Shown: positions 19,726 through 29,649 of the stretch, one piece after another
Position numbering within the stretch: the first letter of the stretch is position 1
How the letters are laid out: the number at the start of each line of letters is the position of its first letter
Assembly (NCBI GenBank): GCA_015523445.1
Contig: WAKG01000003.1
Span: forward strand, 1 to 38,927
Source of the DNA: Desulfurococcales archaeon
GTDB taxonomy: Archaea > Thermoproteota > Thermoprotei_A > Sulfolobales > Acidilobaceae
DNA: 38,927 nt
Direction: 5' to 3'
Notes under the pieces: model-generated
Databases searched by the model: none
What the model was told of the DNA's origin: nothing
Seen by the model: only the letters and a program-made list of their open reading frames with translations
Position numbers and translations under genes: made by a program

Positions 19726-20493
19726 TTGCCCGAGCAAGTGGAGCCAGCTAATGCGACGATTACTGGCGCCGGGGACTTAGCCGGGTTCATAGAGTCTCTC
19801 TACTACCAGGGGCCTCTAGGCCTTTTCCTAGCAGCGTTTATCAGTAACCTTATCCCTGGCTTCCCCGCGGTCTACCTAGCACTCGTAGCTACTTATGCTG
19901 CTCTGGTGGACAACGTGTATGCTAACATAGCTGCATTAGTCCTCGCTGGCGTGGGTGCTGGTCTAGGCAAGGTCCTAGTCTTCCTGGTTTCCAACTATTT
20001 AGGGTCTAAGTCTAAGAGTATACAGAGGAGGAGAGAGCAGGCCAAATGGCTCCTTGGAAGGGCTGGTAAGGGTGTTTTCCTAACAGTGTTTCTATTCGCA
20101 GCGTTACCTCTGCCAGACGACCTACTCTACATACCTCTTGGCATTGCTGGGTATAGGCTTGTTCCCTTCGTGATAGCCGTAGTGCTTGGAAAGGTGGTTA
20201 TGACGGGTATAGCAGTCTTCCTAGGCAAAGCATATAGGGGGGTTCTTGACAAGTTTATGGGAGGAGGTACTGCTCCTGTTAGCCTCGAGGTTCTTATAGC
20301 TGGCGCCCTTATAGGCTCAGTTGTACTATCCTATGTAGTCTTAACTATGGATTGGAAGAGGCTGTATGACGTGTATAGGAGTAAGGGGATCATACACGCT
20401 CTCCTAGCTTTCATAGTCGAGTTCTTCTATACACTATTCAAGCCCCTGATAACCCTCTTCACCATAATAGCTAGGACCTTCTCTAGCCGCTAG
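19726..20493 (+). CDS. VTT/DedA-like (SNARE-associated) membrane protein, TTG start
   Basis: Multi-TM; FISNLIPGFPAVYLAL; FAALPLPDDLLYIPLGIAGY pattern. Confidence 0.65.
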   Translation: MPEQVEPANATITGAGDLAGFIESLYYQGPLGLFLAAFISNLIPGFPAVYLALVATYAALVDNVYANIAALVLAGVGAGLGKVLVFLVSNYLGSKSKSIQRRREQAKWLLGRAGKGVFLTVFLFAALPLPDDLLYIPLGIAGYRLVPFVIAVVLGKVVMTGIAVFLGKAYRGVLDKFMGGGTAPVSLEVLIAGALIGSVVLSYVVLTMDWKRLYDVYRSKGIIHALLAFIVEFFYTLFKPLITLFTIIARTFSSR

Positions 20494-21707
20494 CTCTTGT
20501 ACATAACAAGCTTCTCAGTGCTAAAGCTCCTGGCAGCTATCAGTGTAAGTAGTATCCAGTATCCTGCCATAAGTGTGGCGTTAAGTAGAGCAGCCTCTAC
20601 CTCTCCTAGGGCATAGTTATGGATCATAAGTGCTGCATGGGTGAAGGGGACTAGGGATAATGCCAGTGATAGTGGTCCTGGGAGTTTTGAGAGGTCTACC
20701 ATTAGTGTTGAGAAGTATATGGCTAGGGCTATCATCACCACTAGGAACGAGGCGTTCTGGGCCGCCCTTACACTTTCGCTTCTAGATGCTATGAATACTA
20801 TTAGGGGGGCAGTTGTCAGTACCAGTAGGACAACCGCTGCGAACCATACTATTATTATTGTTGGTGAAAGGGTGAATTCTGTTCCTGAGATCTGGAAGAA
20901 TGCTATGATACCGATCCCGTCTGCAATTGCCGATAGTAGCCCTAGTATCCCTGAGGCTGCTAGCTTCCCCAGCAATAGGCTCCTCCTAGATATAGGGGCC
21001 ATGAGTAGCTTCTCGATCGTCTTCCTCTCCTTCTCTCCAACTATAGAATCGGTCATGAACACAACAGTTGGATTTACTACGAAGAATAGGCTAAACTCTA
21101 ATATCCTAGCTGCCTGCGCTACTGAGGCCTCTACACCTGTCGCTGGTGCTCCTGTAACCTTGTGGAAGCCTCTTTGGACTACTATAGGGTTCAATAGGCT
21201 TTCCGGGTTTATTTCTACGCTTGCCATATCGCTTAGCTTGAGTACTCTGTCTCTGACTATGTTCTGGGATAGCAGGCTGAAGGTTGTCTCAACAGCCTGC
21301 CTAGCCAGCTCGCTTGCTTGGCTACCTATAAGTATGCTAACTATCACTCGTGCCTGGCCGTCTATCTTTGACAAGTTATTGTAGAACCCGTTGGGTATAT
21401 ATACCAGTACATCTGTTTCTCCTGGCTTTACCTCACTTAGATTTGTGTATAGGCTTATGTTAGCGGCTACTCCATATAGTTGTAATGACGAATTTACCGC
21501 GTCTACTAGCAGGTCAGCGTTCTGTGCCATGAACGGGTCCTCTACTACTATGGCTAGGCTTATTGTTTGAGACGTTACTAGAACTCCTGTCAGTAGTGCT
21601 AGTCCAGGTAGCCCTATAAGGGGTAGAACTACTACTGCTACGAGGGTTCTATAGTCCCTAGATAGGTCCTTCAACTCTTTCCATAGAACTGTTCTAGCTC
21701 CTCCCAT
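20490..21707 (-). CDS. ABC-2 type transporter permease (NatB-like)
   Basis: TM near N-terminus, large extracytoplasmic domain, GEKERKTIEKLLMAPISRRSLLLGKL motif. Confidence 0.9.
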   Translation of the reverse strand: MGGARTVLWKELKDLSRDYRTLVAVVVLPLIGLPGLALLTGVLVTSQTISLAIVVEDPFMAQNADLLVDAVNSSLQLYGVAANISLYTNLSEVKPGETDVLVYIPNGFYNNLSKIDGQARVIVSILIGSQASELARQAVETTFSLLSQNIVRDRVLKLSDMASVEINPESLLNPIVVQRGFHKVTGAPATGVEASVAQAARILEFSLFFVVNPTVVFMTDSIVGEKERKTIEKLLMAPISRRSLLLGKLAASGILGLLSAIADGIGIIAFFQISGTEFTLSPTIIIVWFAAVVLLVLTTAPLIVFIASRSESVRAAQNASFLVVMIALAIYFSTLMVDLSKLPGPLSLALSLVPFTHAALMIHNYALGEVEAALLNATLMAGYWILLTLIAARSFSTEKLVMYKS

Positions 21708-22434
21708 CTCCGACCGCCCTCACAAAAGCCTCTTCAAGACTCTCTGCCGAGTATGCTGAGAGAGCATCCTCTACTGTGCCTTGGAATATTATTCTACCCG
21801 ACTCGATAAAGCCGATGTGGGTGGCCAGCTCTTGAGCCTCGCTCATGTCATGGGTTGTTATTAGGAATGTGTACCCTTTTCCTGCCATGCTTCGTATAGT
21901 CCTCTTCACCCTGTAGGCTGCGAACACGTCTAGCCCGCTGGTTGGCTCATCCATAACAACTAGTCTCGGGTTGTGCATTAGAGTTGCTGCTATGAGTAGC
22001 CTCCTCTTCATCCCCCTACTGTAGCCTCCAGCTCTCCTGGATAACTCTTCCCGGGTTAACCCGCTTATGGCGGCTGCGTTCTCTAGGTACTCCTCTACTT
22101 TAGATGGGTCTCCTTGGCTGTAGAGCTCTGCGTAGAACCTTAGGTTCTCCCAGCCCGTTAGCCTGTCGTAGGGGCTTGCATCCTCTGGTAGGTAGCCTAT
22201 GTCTAGCTTAACTTTATCCCAGTCTGGATCTCCGGGCTTGCAGCCTAGGACTTCTATTCTACCTGAGTCCATGCTTATTAGTCCCATTAGTATGCGGATT
22301 AGCGTTGTCTTGCCAGCGCCGTTTGGACCGGCTAGTACGTATACCTGGCCCTCTCCAACTGTTAGGGACGCTCCTCTCAGGATGGTCTTTCTCTTGATAG
22401 TCTTCCACACGTCGTTAGCATTAACCACATGCAT
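21694..22434 (-). CDS. ABC transporter ATP-binding protein
   Basis: GPNGAGKTTLIRILMG, YSRGMKRRLLIAATLMHNPRLVVMDEPTSGLD. Confidence 0.97.
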   Translation of the reverse strand: MHVVNANDVWKTIKRKTILRGASLTVGEGQVYVLAGPNGAGKTTLIRILMGLISMDSGRIEVLGCKPGDPDWDKVKLDIGYLPEDASPYDRLTGWENLRFYAELYSQGDPSKVEEYLENAAAISGLTREELSRRAGGYSRGMKRRLLIAATLMHNPRLVVMDEPTSGLDVFAAYRVKRTIRSMAGKGYTFLITTHDMSEAQELATHIGFIESGRIIFQGTVEDALSAYSAESLEEAFVRAVGDGRS

Positions 22435-22496
22435 CCCTACGTGCCCATTGGCTAGCAGGATCAGCTAGAGTTATATTCTCAAGTTATTATAGCCCC

Positions 22497-24995
22497 GTGT
22501 TCCATGCTTTTACCTGGTGTGGGCTTGCATTGTCCCGGGCTGTAGTTATCTCGTCAATCCTAGTGGTTATCATTCTAGCAGTTCCAGTAGTATTTCCCGC
22601 CCTTCTTCCCTTCCTTGATCCCATCAATGGCCTTCCGGGCGCTGCTCTGGCTCCTGATAAATATGAGGGGACCTTCACAGTTAGAGGGTTATATGGAGAG
22701 GCACTAGTATATTATGACGAGTGGCTAGTTCCCCATATAGAGGCTACTAGCGACGAGGCGGGTTTTTATGCGGTTGGCTGGATATCTGCTAGTCTAAGGC
22801 TCTTCCAGATGGATCTTCACAGGAGGGTTGTCCTTGGCAATTTAAGCAGTTTGGTGGGGGAGGCTGGCCTGGAGAGCGATAGATTATCCCTTCTTCTTGG
22901 CCTTCCTGAGGCAATCGAGGAGACTTGGAGTATTATTGAGTCTAAGCCAGAGTTTTCCAGGGTAGCTTCTGCTCTTGAGGCTTATTCTCGCGGTGTAAAT
23001 GATTATATAGAGTATGCCAAATCCAACGATCTGCTTCCTGCTGAGTATAGAGTTCTAGGGTTGGAGCCTGAGCCCTGGATCCCTATACACTCCCTATCCA
23101 TAGCTAAGCTGCTCTCACTCATGCTAGCCTGGGATACTGACGATCTTGTTCTAAACGAGCTTGTTAGGAGGCATGGACCCGATATTATCGTGAATCTAGA
23201 TATAGTTAATAGGACTAGGAACCTTGCCCATGCCCCTTGCGGCGAGGCCTTTAAATTAGGCAGTATAGTGGGGACTGATAGCGTCAATATATCGCTTCTA
23301 CCTCCATCGGCTCTTCTAGCATCTAAACTATCAAGCATCTATTCCACTTGGAGTGATGCATCCAATAACTGGGTCGTCGCGCCATGGGCTAGCAGTAGTG
23401 GAAAGCCGTTGCTTGCCAATGACCCGCATCTAGCCCTCACCGCGCCCCCTATATGGCTCATACTCCATATCAAGACTCCTAACATGAATGTTGCAGGCGT
23501 TACTGTACCTGGTGTGCCCTTCATCGTGATTGGAAGGAATCTTAACGTGGCCTGGGGATTCACCAATGTTGGCAGTGACTTCGTAGACTTCTACTACTAT
23601 GAGTGGAGTGAGGGGAAGTACCTGTACAAGGGAGAATGGATGAAGCCCGAGTATAGGGAGTACAATGTTAAGGTGTGGGATCCCATGTCTAGGAGTTATA
23701 CAGTAGAGAAGATTGTTGTTAGATCAACAATACACGGCCCTCTATTAGAGGAGGGCACGGAGTCCTTTGCAGTCAAGTTCACCGGATCTGAGCCCAGCTT
23801 GGAGGTTGTATTCATATACATGCTTAACAGAGCTGACACCGTGGATGATGCGCTGGAATCTCAGAGATACTTCATAGCCCCAATACAGAACTTTATAGTA
23901 GCTGACTCTAAAGGTAATTTTGCATATTCACCTAATGGAGGCTATCCTGCCAGGACTAATCTACCCCTCATAGACACAGGATATGGGAAGATCGTGAACA
24001 CAGGATTCCTACCCTTCAATGGAAGTCGTGGTGAAGGAGAGTGGACTGGATTTATACCTTTAGATGAACTACCTGTTCTCTACAATCCAGACCTACCCTA
24101 CGTAGCTACAGCCAATAGTAAGCCGTGGAATGGTAGTTGCGGTGCAGGCCTAGGCTGGAACTATGCAGATAGGTTTAGGACCTTAAGGATATATGACCTG
24201 CTGGACAGCTTCTCTAGAATAGGACCATTAAGCATAGATCACATGTCACGGATCCAACTTGATACAAGAGACTATTCACTGGAGGCACTGGCTTCAATAT
24301 TGGTCGAAGTTACCCCTAGAAAAGGCGAAGCAAGCCTCTATGTAGATATGCTTAACCAGTGGCTCCAGAACCCGAGTACAGATATAGACGATAGTGTCAC
24401 TCCCCTAGTACTAGCTTGGACATACTACTTCCACGAGTTATTATGGGAGGAACTCTATGGGTCCACAGATAATAGATACTTCTTTAAGATAGAGCATCTA
24501 GAAGCATTAGTTGATAACTATCTTAGAGGTGAATCATGGGCCAGAAGATACCTGAAGAACTCCAGTCTAGAAGAGCTAGCCCTCAGTTCCCTTGAGAGAG
24601 CACTTAGCACTCTGGACTCTATTTTTCAAGGCGAAGATTGGAGGTATGGAGATATACATGTATACAGAATTGTAAATCCGGTGTTGAAGGTTGATATAGC
24701 AGGAGATCCAGCTGCTGGAGGTCCATATTCAGTTAACGTTGCTCCTCCTTCCAGCATAGACCCAGCCATGGGAGCTCCAGTGAGTGTAGGTCCTAGTGTT
24801 AGGCTGATCTCAGATCTATCAACTACCATGCTCCACATAGCCCTTCCAGGGGGTGAGAGTGGAAACCCGTTCAGCAAGCATTACAGCGATCATTATAGAA
24901 GTTTCTGGCTAACAGGTGAGTATTACAGGCTGGATCTAGAGGAGACACACGCCGGGGCTAACCTTGTATTCTCAGGGGATGGTCAGGGTGGCTAG
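22497..24995 (+). CDS. Penicillin acylase family (Ntn-hydrolase) protein, N-terminal membrane anchor
   Basis: 832 aa; GEALVYYDEWLVPHIEATSDEAGFYAVGW; putative autoprocessing site SDA|SNNWVVAP; LLANDPHLALTAPPIW. Confidence 0.9.
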   Translation: MFHAFTWCGLALSRAVVISSILVVIILAVPVVFPALLPFLDPINGLPGAALAPDKYEGTFTVRGLYGEALVYYDEWLVPHIEATSDEAGFYAVGWISASLRLFQMDLHRRVVLGNLSSLVGEAGLESDRLSLLLGLPEAIEETWSIIESKPEFSRVASALEAYSRGVNDYIEYAKSNDLLPAEYRVLGLEPEPWIPIHSLSIAKLLSLMLAWDTDDLVLNELVRRHGPDIIVNLDIVNRTRNLAHAPCGEAFKLGSIVGTDSVNISLLPPSALLASKLSSIYSTWSDASNNWVVAPWASSSGKPLLANDPHLALTAPPIWLILHIKTPNMNVAGVTVPGVPFIVIGRNLNVAWGFTNVGSDFVDFYYYEWSEGKYLYKGEWMKPEYREYNVKVWDPMSRSYTVEKIVVRSTIHGPLLEEGTESFAVKFTGSEPSLEVVFIYMLNRADTVDDALESQRYFIAPIQNFIVADSKGNFAYSPNGGYPARTNLPLIDTGYGKIVNTGFLPFNGSRGEGEWTGFIPLDELPVLYNPDLPYVATANSKPWNGSCGAGLGWNYADRFRTLRIYDLLDSFSRIGPLSIDHMSRIQLDTRDYSLEALASILVEVTPRKGEASLYVDMLNQWLQNPSTDIDDSVTPLVLAWTYYFHELLWEELYGSTDNRYFFKIEHLEALVDNYLRGESWARRYLKNSSLEELALSSLERALSTLDSIFQGEDWRYGDIHVYRIVNPVLKVDIAGDPAAGGPYSVNVAPPSSIDPAMGAPVSVGPSVRLISDLSTTMLHIALPGGESGNPFSKHYSDHYRSFWLTGEYYRLDLEETHAGANLVFSGDGQGG

Positions 24996-25329
24996 ATCCA
25001 TCATAATAGCGGTTCTAGGAGTAGCCCTCTACATCGCTATAGTATACTTAGCTCCGAGCCCACTAAACATAATGGCAGCTCCCGTGGCTACTGGAATCCT
25101 AGTGTCTAGGAGTTCCCGTCACATGGGATCTTTAAAAGCATTTCTACTTGGAGCGGCTGTAGGTATCTCCTCGTATCTGGCATTTCTACTCTACACTGGC
25201 AGTTTGCCCATAGTTCTGACAATATCCATGGAGCTAGCTGGCCCTCTGGGGGTTATCTCACCCATAATCTACCATGGAGTAGCTACGGGGCTAGTCTCAC
25301 TAGTAGCTGTGGAGGTAGCCCGTTCATGA
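24964..25329 (+). CDS. Small multi-TM hypothetical membrane protein
   Basis: 121 aa, about 4 predicted TM helices, overlaps flanking genes in a same-strand cluster. Confidence 0.6.
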   Translation: MYSQGMVRVARSIIIAVLGVALYIAIVYLAPSPLNIMAAPVATGILVSRSSRHMGSLKAFLLGAAVGISSYLAFLLYTGSLPIVLTISMELAGPLGVISPIIYHGVATGLVSLVAVEVARS

Positions 25330-25958
25330 GGCCATATACTATAGTTTTCTCTACAGAAACTGTGGATGGTAGGATTGCAGATCCCACCGGGTTCTCACAG
25401 CTTAGCTGTATCGAGGACTTTATCCTACAACATACACTTCGTGCTAGAGTGGATGCTGTAATGGTCGGAAGTAGGACTGCTATTATGGATAACCCTAGGC
25501 TCACCGTCAGGCTGTCCAGCGGATGGAGCCCCTTACGGGTAGTTATAGATTCTAAGCTTAGGGTACCGCCTTCTGCTAGGGTCTTCAGTGTTCCGGGCAA
25601 AGGGGTTCTAGTCACGGTAGAGGGCCATAGTAGTGAGAGGCTCTTGGAGTATAGAAGGAGGGGGGTAGTTGTTGTGGAGAGTGGTAGGGGTAGGGTTGAT
25701 CTTAGAGATGCTGTTGAGCGTTTAGCTGGGATGGGTGTTAGGAGGCTTATGGTTGAGGGGGGTGGTGGCTTGAACTATGCACTCTTGTCTTATAGGCTGG
25801 TTGATGAGGTATGGGTTACTATAGCTCCCTACGTGTTTGGAGCTGGGAGGTCTATGTTTGAGGGTGATAAAGGTATTAGGGCTAGGCTTGCCCTATATTA
25901 TAATAAAATATTGTGTGGGGGTTGGGTTCATCTCCGCTATAGGGTTGTTTACCACTAG
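25326..25958 (+). CDS. RibD C-terminal-like reductase (2,5-diamino-6-ribosylamino-pyrimidinone 5'-phosphate reductase)
   Basis: STETVDGRIAD, VMVGSRTAIMDNPRLTVR, LMVEGGGGLNYALL. Confidence 0.9.
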   Translation: MRPYTIVFSTETVDGRIADPTGFSQLSCIEDFILQHTLRARVDAVMVGSRTAIMDNPRLTVRLSSGWSPLRVVIDSKLRVPPSARVFSVPGKGVLVTVEGHSSERLLEYRRRGVVVVESGRGRVDLRDAVERLAGMGVRRLMVEGGGGLNYALLSYRLVDEVWVTIAPYVFGAGRSMFEGDKGIRARLALYYNKILCGGWVHLRYRVVYH

Positions 25959-27775
25959 AATATTATACCTTTGTAGGCCTCCTTATATATGGGATGGTTC
26001 CTCATTAGCTTTACATACTTGGCCCTGTTGTACTTCTCTCCTGGGTTAAATGCCTTCGTCTCTAGGTCTTTCACGTATAGCTCTAGTGGCTGCTTGTATT
26101 TCTCCTGTACATAGTCTCTGTATAGGCTCTCCATCACGTTGAAGGTGCAGAATGGTATTATCCTGCCGTCTGGTGATAGGTAGTGTATGTTGCACCTCCT
26201 GACTCTAGTTACATCGTAGTTATATAGGTCCATGAAGTGCATCATGCCTAGGAACATCATGTGATAGTGTAGTTCTCCAAGGGCGTCGTAGTTCCTCTTT
26301 AGGAACACCTTTACTAGTAGCTTGTCGAAGCTTAGACCTTTTGGCATCTTCTTCACGTCTACGAACTTCTTTAGATCGACCATTGCCCTTAGCATCGCTA
26401 GCTTTTTGCTTCCACCACTGAGTATGTCTATCCTTCTCTCGTCAAGCCACTCCATGAATGCAATTACATCGAAGAACTCTGTTAGTGGAATGAACTTCTT
26501 GGGAAGGCCTTGCTCGTCTCTCTCGAAGAATATGTATGTTCCTGCTCCACACATTGGGTGGTTACTCATACAGAACTGGGGCACTGTTACAACTGACTCT
26601 ATGAACTTAGCGAACTTGGCTGCAGCTGGTATGGGGTACCATGCCTCTGGCGGTATCTGGTTGTCTGTTTGTTCAGCTATTCTATGTATTGCGTCTGCAA
26701 TTGTGATCCTCATCCTCTCCCTCTCGTGCTTCTTCATCTGCCCGCTCAGGCTTACTGGCTGGAAGTTTACTGCCCTAACTATATCCACATGCTTTACCCC
26801 AAACCTTATTATATCGCCTAGCTCGTGGTCGTTGATCGTCTTGATCACAGTGGGTACCAGGACGACACTGGTCATTCCAGCTTTCCTGAATACCTCGAAT
26901 GTGAATGGAACCTCGTAGTGGTTCTTCCAGTTGACCTTGGGGGTGACACCATCGAAGCTCATGTAGACCGTGTTTACACCCGCCTTCCTCAGGCTCCTAG
27001 TGTACTCTACCGCATAGTCGGGATCGTTGAAGTACATCTCGGCAAACTTTATCCCGTTGGTGTTGAGCTGGACATGCCTTACTCCCTCCTCTTTTAGCAT
27101 CTTTATGACTTCCACAAGGTCCTCCCTAACCGTTGGCTCTCCACCTGTTATCTGGACTACCATGGTAAAGCCCTGCTTCTTCAGCTGGCGTACCTGGAAC
27201 CTCAGGTTCTCCAGGTCTGGCTCGTATACGTAGCCAGCTTTTTCGGCGTAGAAGAAGCAGTAGAAGCAGGCTATATTACACCTATTTGTGACCACCAGGT
27301 TTGCTAGGGCTGTGTGGTTCTCATGCATACTGCATAGGCCACAGTTGTAGGGGCAGGGTGCTGAGAGTGTTAAGTACGCCTTTACTAGCCCGGGCCCCTT
27401 ACCTGTTTCTTCGAACTTCATCATGTGTCTATATAGTTCTGCATCTCCATAGTAGAGTTCTTCTATTTCACCATGTTCTGGACAGATCTTTCTTAAGTAG
27501 ATCTTTCCATCCCTCTCGAGGACCCTTGCTGGGAGTAGCCTCATACAGTAGGGGCATAGGCTGCTGGTTACCCTAACATGACGCTCTCCAGCCCTCAGCT
27601 TTGGCATCGGGCCTCCTATTGGAATCTTCTTCTCAGCTATCTCAACGTATACCTCCCCGTTCTCACGTATAAGCCTGGCAGGTGCTGGCAGTGTCTGGGT
27701 CTTCTCTATCCTTAGCACCTTCTTCTCTGCCACTGCCACCAGGCTACACCTCTGTAGAACTCTTCTCTGTTTCAC
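25955..27775 (-). CDS. Radical SAM protein, likely tetraether lipid synthase (Tes, MJ0619-like), GTG start
   Basis: Radical SAM CNIACFYC; additional clusters CPYC/CPEHGE, CPYNCGLC, FCMSNHPMC, CNIHYLSPDGRIIPFC; GGEPTVREDL; no B12-binding domain. Confidence 0.85.
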   Translation of the reverse strand: MKQRRVLQRCSLVAVAEKKVLRIEKTQTLPAPARLIRENGEVYVEIAEKKIPIGGPMPKLRAGERHVRVTSSLCPYCMRLLPARVLERDGKIYLRKICPEHGEIEELYYGDAELYRHMMKFEETGKGPGLVKAYLTLSAPCPYNCGLCSMHENHTALANLVVTNRCNIACFYCFFYAEKAGYVYEPDLENLRFQVRQLKKQGFTMVVQITGGEPTVREDLVEVIKMLKEEGVRHVQLNTNGIKFAEMYFNDPDYAVEYTRSLRKAGVNTVYMSFDGVTPKVNWKNHYEVPFTFEVFRKAGMTSVVLVPTVIKTINDHELGDIIRFGVKHVDIVRAVNFQPVSLSGQMKKHERERMRITIADAIHRIAEQTDNQIPPEAWYPIPAAAKFAKFIESVVTVPQFCMSNHPMCGAGTYIFFERDEQGLPKKFIPLTEFFDVIAFMEWLDERRIDILSGGSKKLAMLRAMVDLKKFVDVKKMPKGLSFDKLLVKVFLKRNYDALGELHYHMMFLGMMHFMDLYNYDVTRVRRCNIHYLSPDGRIIPFCTFNVMESLYRDYVQEKYKQPLELYVKDLETKAFNPGEKYNRAKYVKLMRNHPIYKEAYKGIIF

Positions 27776-27793
27776 AAAATAAAATATCGTCCA

Positions 27794-27803
27794 GGATATA
27801 TAA
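27794..27803 (-). promoter_or_regulatory. Putative TATA box of the Tes-like gene
   Basis: ggatatataa about 20-28 nt upstream of the GTG start, consistent with a leaderless transcript. Confidence 0.5.
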
Positions 27804-27858
27804 GGGTTTCCCTTTCTGAAAGGGCAAGAACCTTCTAATACACACTGATCTCAACACT

Positions 27859-27868
27859 AAAATATATA
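27859..27868 (+). promoter_or_regulatory. Putative TATA box of the thioredoxin-like gene
   Basis: aaaatatata about 22-31 nt upstream of ATG 27890. Confidence 0.5.
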
Positions 27869-27889
27869 CACTAAAATACTACTTTAACA

Positions 27890-28378
27890 ATGTCAACACG
27901 ATCCCAGGCCACGGAGACTTTAAAGTCCCCTGATACACCCAGCCTAGTGCTGGTGAAGAGTATAGTGTCAACACGTGAAATAGCTGCAGACTTAGCCAAG
28001 GCACTCAGGGCAAGAGCATCACTCATAGAGAGGATGTCCAAGGACCCTGTTATAGAGGTTAACACAAGCAACCTGGATAAAATACTCTCTAGCCACGACC
28101 TAGTCTTCCTATACTTCACTGCAGAGTGGTGCGGTCCATGCATAACATTCCTATCTACTATAAGAGAGGTAGCGGCTACTCTAGAAGATCCCAGAATATT
28201 GTGGAGCAAGGTTGATGTTGATAAGAGCTTTACCATAGCTGATAGGTACGGTGTTAATCACATACCCTCAATGCTTATACTATATAAGGGAAGAGTAATT
28301 GACTCGATCGTCGGCACAATGTCTAAGGATAAACTAGAGAAGAAAATTAAAGGTTACATAGATACCTATCTCAAGTAG
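27890..28378 (+). CDS. Thioredoxin family protein
   Basis: FTAEWCGPCITFL, VDKSFTIADRYGVNHIPSMLILYKG. Confidence 0.92.
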   Translation: MSTRSQATETLKSPDTPSLVLVKSIVSTREIAADLAKALRARASLIERMSKDPVIEVNTSNLDKILSSHDLVFLYFTAEWCGPCITFLSTIREVAATLEDPRILWSKVDVDKSFTIADRYGVNHIPSMLILYKGRVIDSIVGTMSKDKLEKKIKGYIDTYLK

Positions 28379-28431
28379 AATAACCTGTATAGAACTAGGA
28401 CCCCAGCGAGAGCTGTCAGGGGGCAAGCCCA

Positions 28432-29649
28432 TTGTTAAGGAGGATCCATACACTCCTGGACACTGCCATGACTGGGAAAAGAAGGCTAATAGTAGATTTG
28501 GGTATAGCCCTATTAGCCCTAGGATCCTATAAAGCCCTGTCCAGCTATGTTCACGGAGAAGAGCATGAGGTCCTAACTCTAGGGTTAGCCGCGCTCCTTA
28601 TACTACTCTCAGGCCACATAGCATCTATCCTGCTTCTACCCGTCGCCATTATAGAGATCATACTGGGAATGGCTGCTGCAGGTTTCGGGGCCAAGCCAGG
28701 CGAGGGCCTTGTACTACTCTCCAATATTGGGGCCAACCTACTCCTATTCATGGCTGGAGCAGAGATCGACGTGAAACTCCTTAGAAGGAGGGCCCTTCAC
28801 GCCTTCCTATTAGGCTTCCTGGGGTTCATGTCACCTGGCCTATTAGCCTTGGGATTATCAATGGTATATGGACTATCTGGGGCCCCCGTCCTAATAATGC
28901 TGGCAGGCTTCTCCGCAACTAGTGTGGCCCTCACCTATAGTATACTTAAGAACAGTGGCTTAACAGCTAGCCGGCATGGACAGCTAGCGCTAACCGCTGC
29001 TATGGTAGCTGACATTATTGGTATGATAGCTCTCAGCTTGGCTACGGCCTCAATTGATCCAACTATAGGCCTCTACGTGCTGATCCTGCTCTCCGCCCTG
29101 CTACTGGGCCCCTTGCTCCCCAGGGTTAGCGGAGCTCCTTTCGAACTCGAGGTTAGGCTTATAACAATGACTATAATTATTCTTGGAGTCCTTAGTGAGA
29201 TACTTGGAATGCACTCAGTACTAACAAGCTTCATACTTGGGGTTGTAGCCTCTGAGACTGTTAGAAGTAGTAAGGCTTTCCAGGAGAAGCTTGAGAGTCT
29301 TGCAACCGGATTCTTTACTCCCTTCTTCTTCATAGTATCTGGCATGAGCGTGGATCCATGGCTTCTAGTTGATAATATTATGGTTGTTGCTGGCCTGGGC
29401 CTTGTAGTGGCTGTGTTGAAGATGGCCCCAGCCTATCTGTACTTCACTAGGATCTCTGGAGCCCGTAGCAGGGTTGCTATTATCCTCTCATCTAGTCAGG
29501 TTCCTCTTCTCACAGTCACTATTATAGCTGGTAATGTTGGCCTTAATCTAGGATTGATCGGTAAGGACCTGTATATAATCTTGATGGGTACTGTGGTGGT
29601 GACTAGCCTACTGGCCTCGGTTGTATCATCCAGGTTCGTTAGAAGATAG
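28432..29649 (+). CDS. Cation:proton antiporter (CPA2/Kef-like)
   Basis: Multi-[44 protein letters not shown]. Confidence 0.88.
   Translation: MLRRIHTLLDTAMTGKRRLIVDLGIALLALGSYKALSSYVHGEEHEVLTLGLAALLILLSGHIASILLLPVAIIEIILGMAAAGFGAKPGEGLVLLSNIGANLLLFMAGAEIDVKLLRRRALHAFLLGFLGFMSPGLLALGLSMVYGLSGAPVLIMLAGFSATSVALTYSILKNSGLTASRHGQLALTAAMVADIIGMIALSLATASIDPTIGLYVLILLSALLLGPLLPRVSGAPFELEVRLITMTIIILGVLSEILGMHSVLTSFILGVVASETVRSSKAFQEKLESLATGFFTPFFFIVSGMSVDPWLLVDNIMVVAGLGLVVAVLKMAPAYLYFTRISGARSRVAIILSSSQVPLLTVTIIAGNVGLNLGLIGKDLYIILMGTVVVTSLLASVVSSRFVRR

Noticed and set aside
20641-21384. 247-aa plus-strand ORF opposite the ABC permease
   Set aside because: Ser/Thr-rich reverse-complement translation of a TM protein; the permease frame is clearly the coding one
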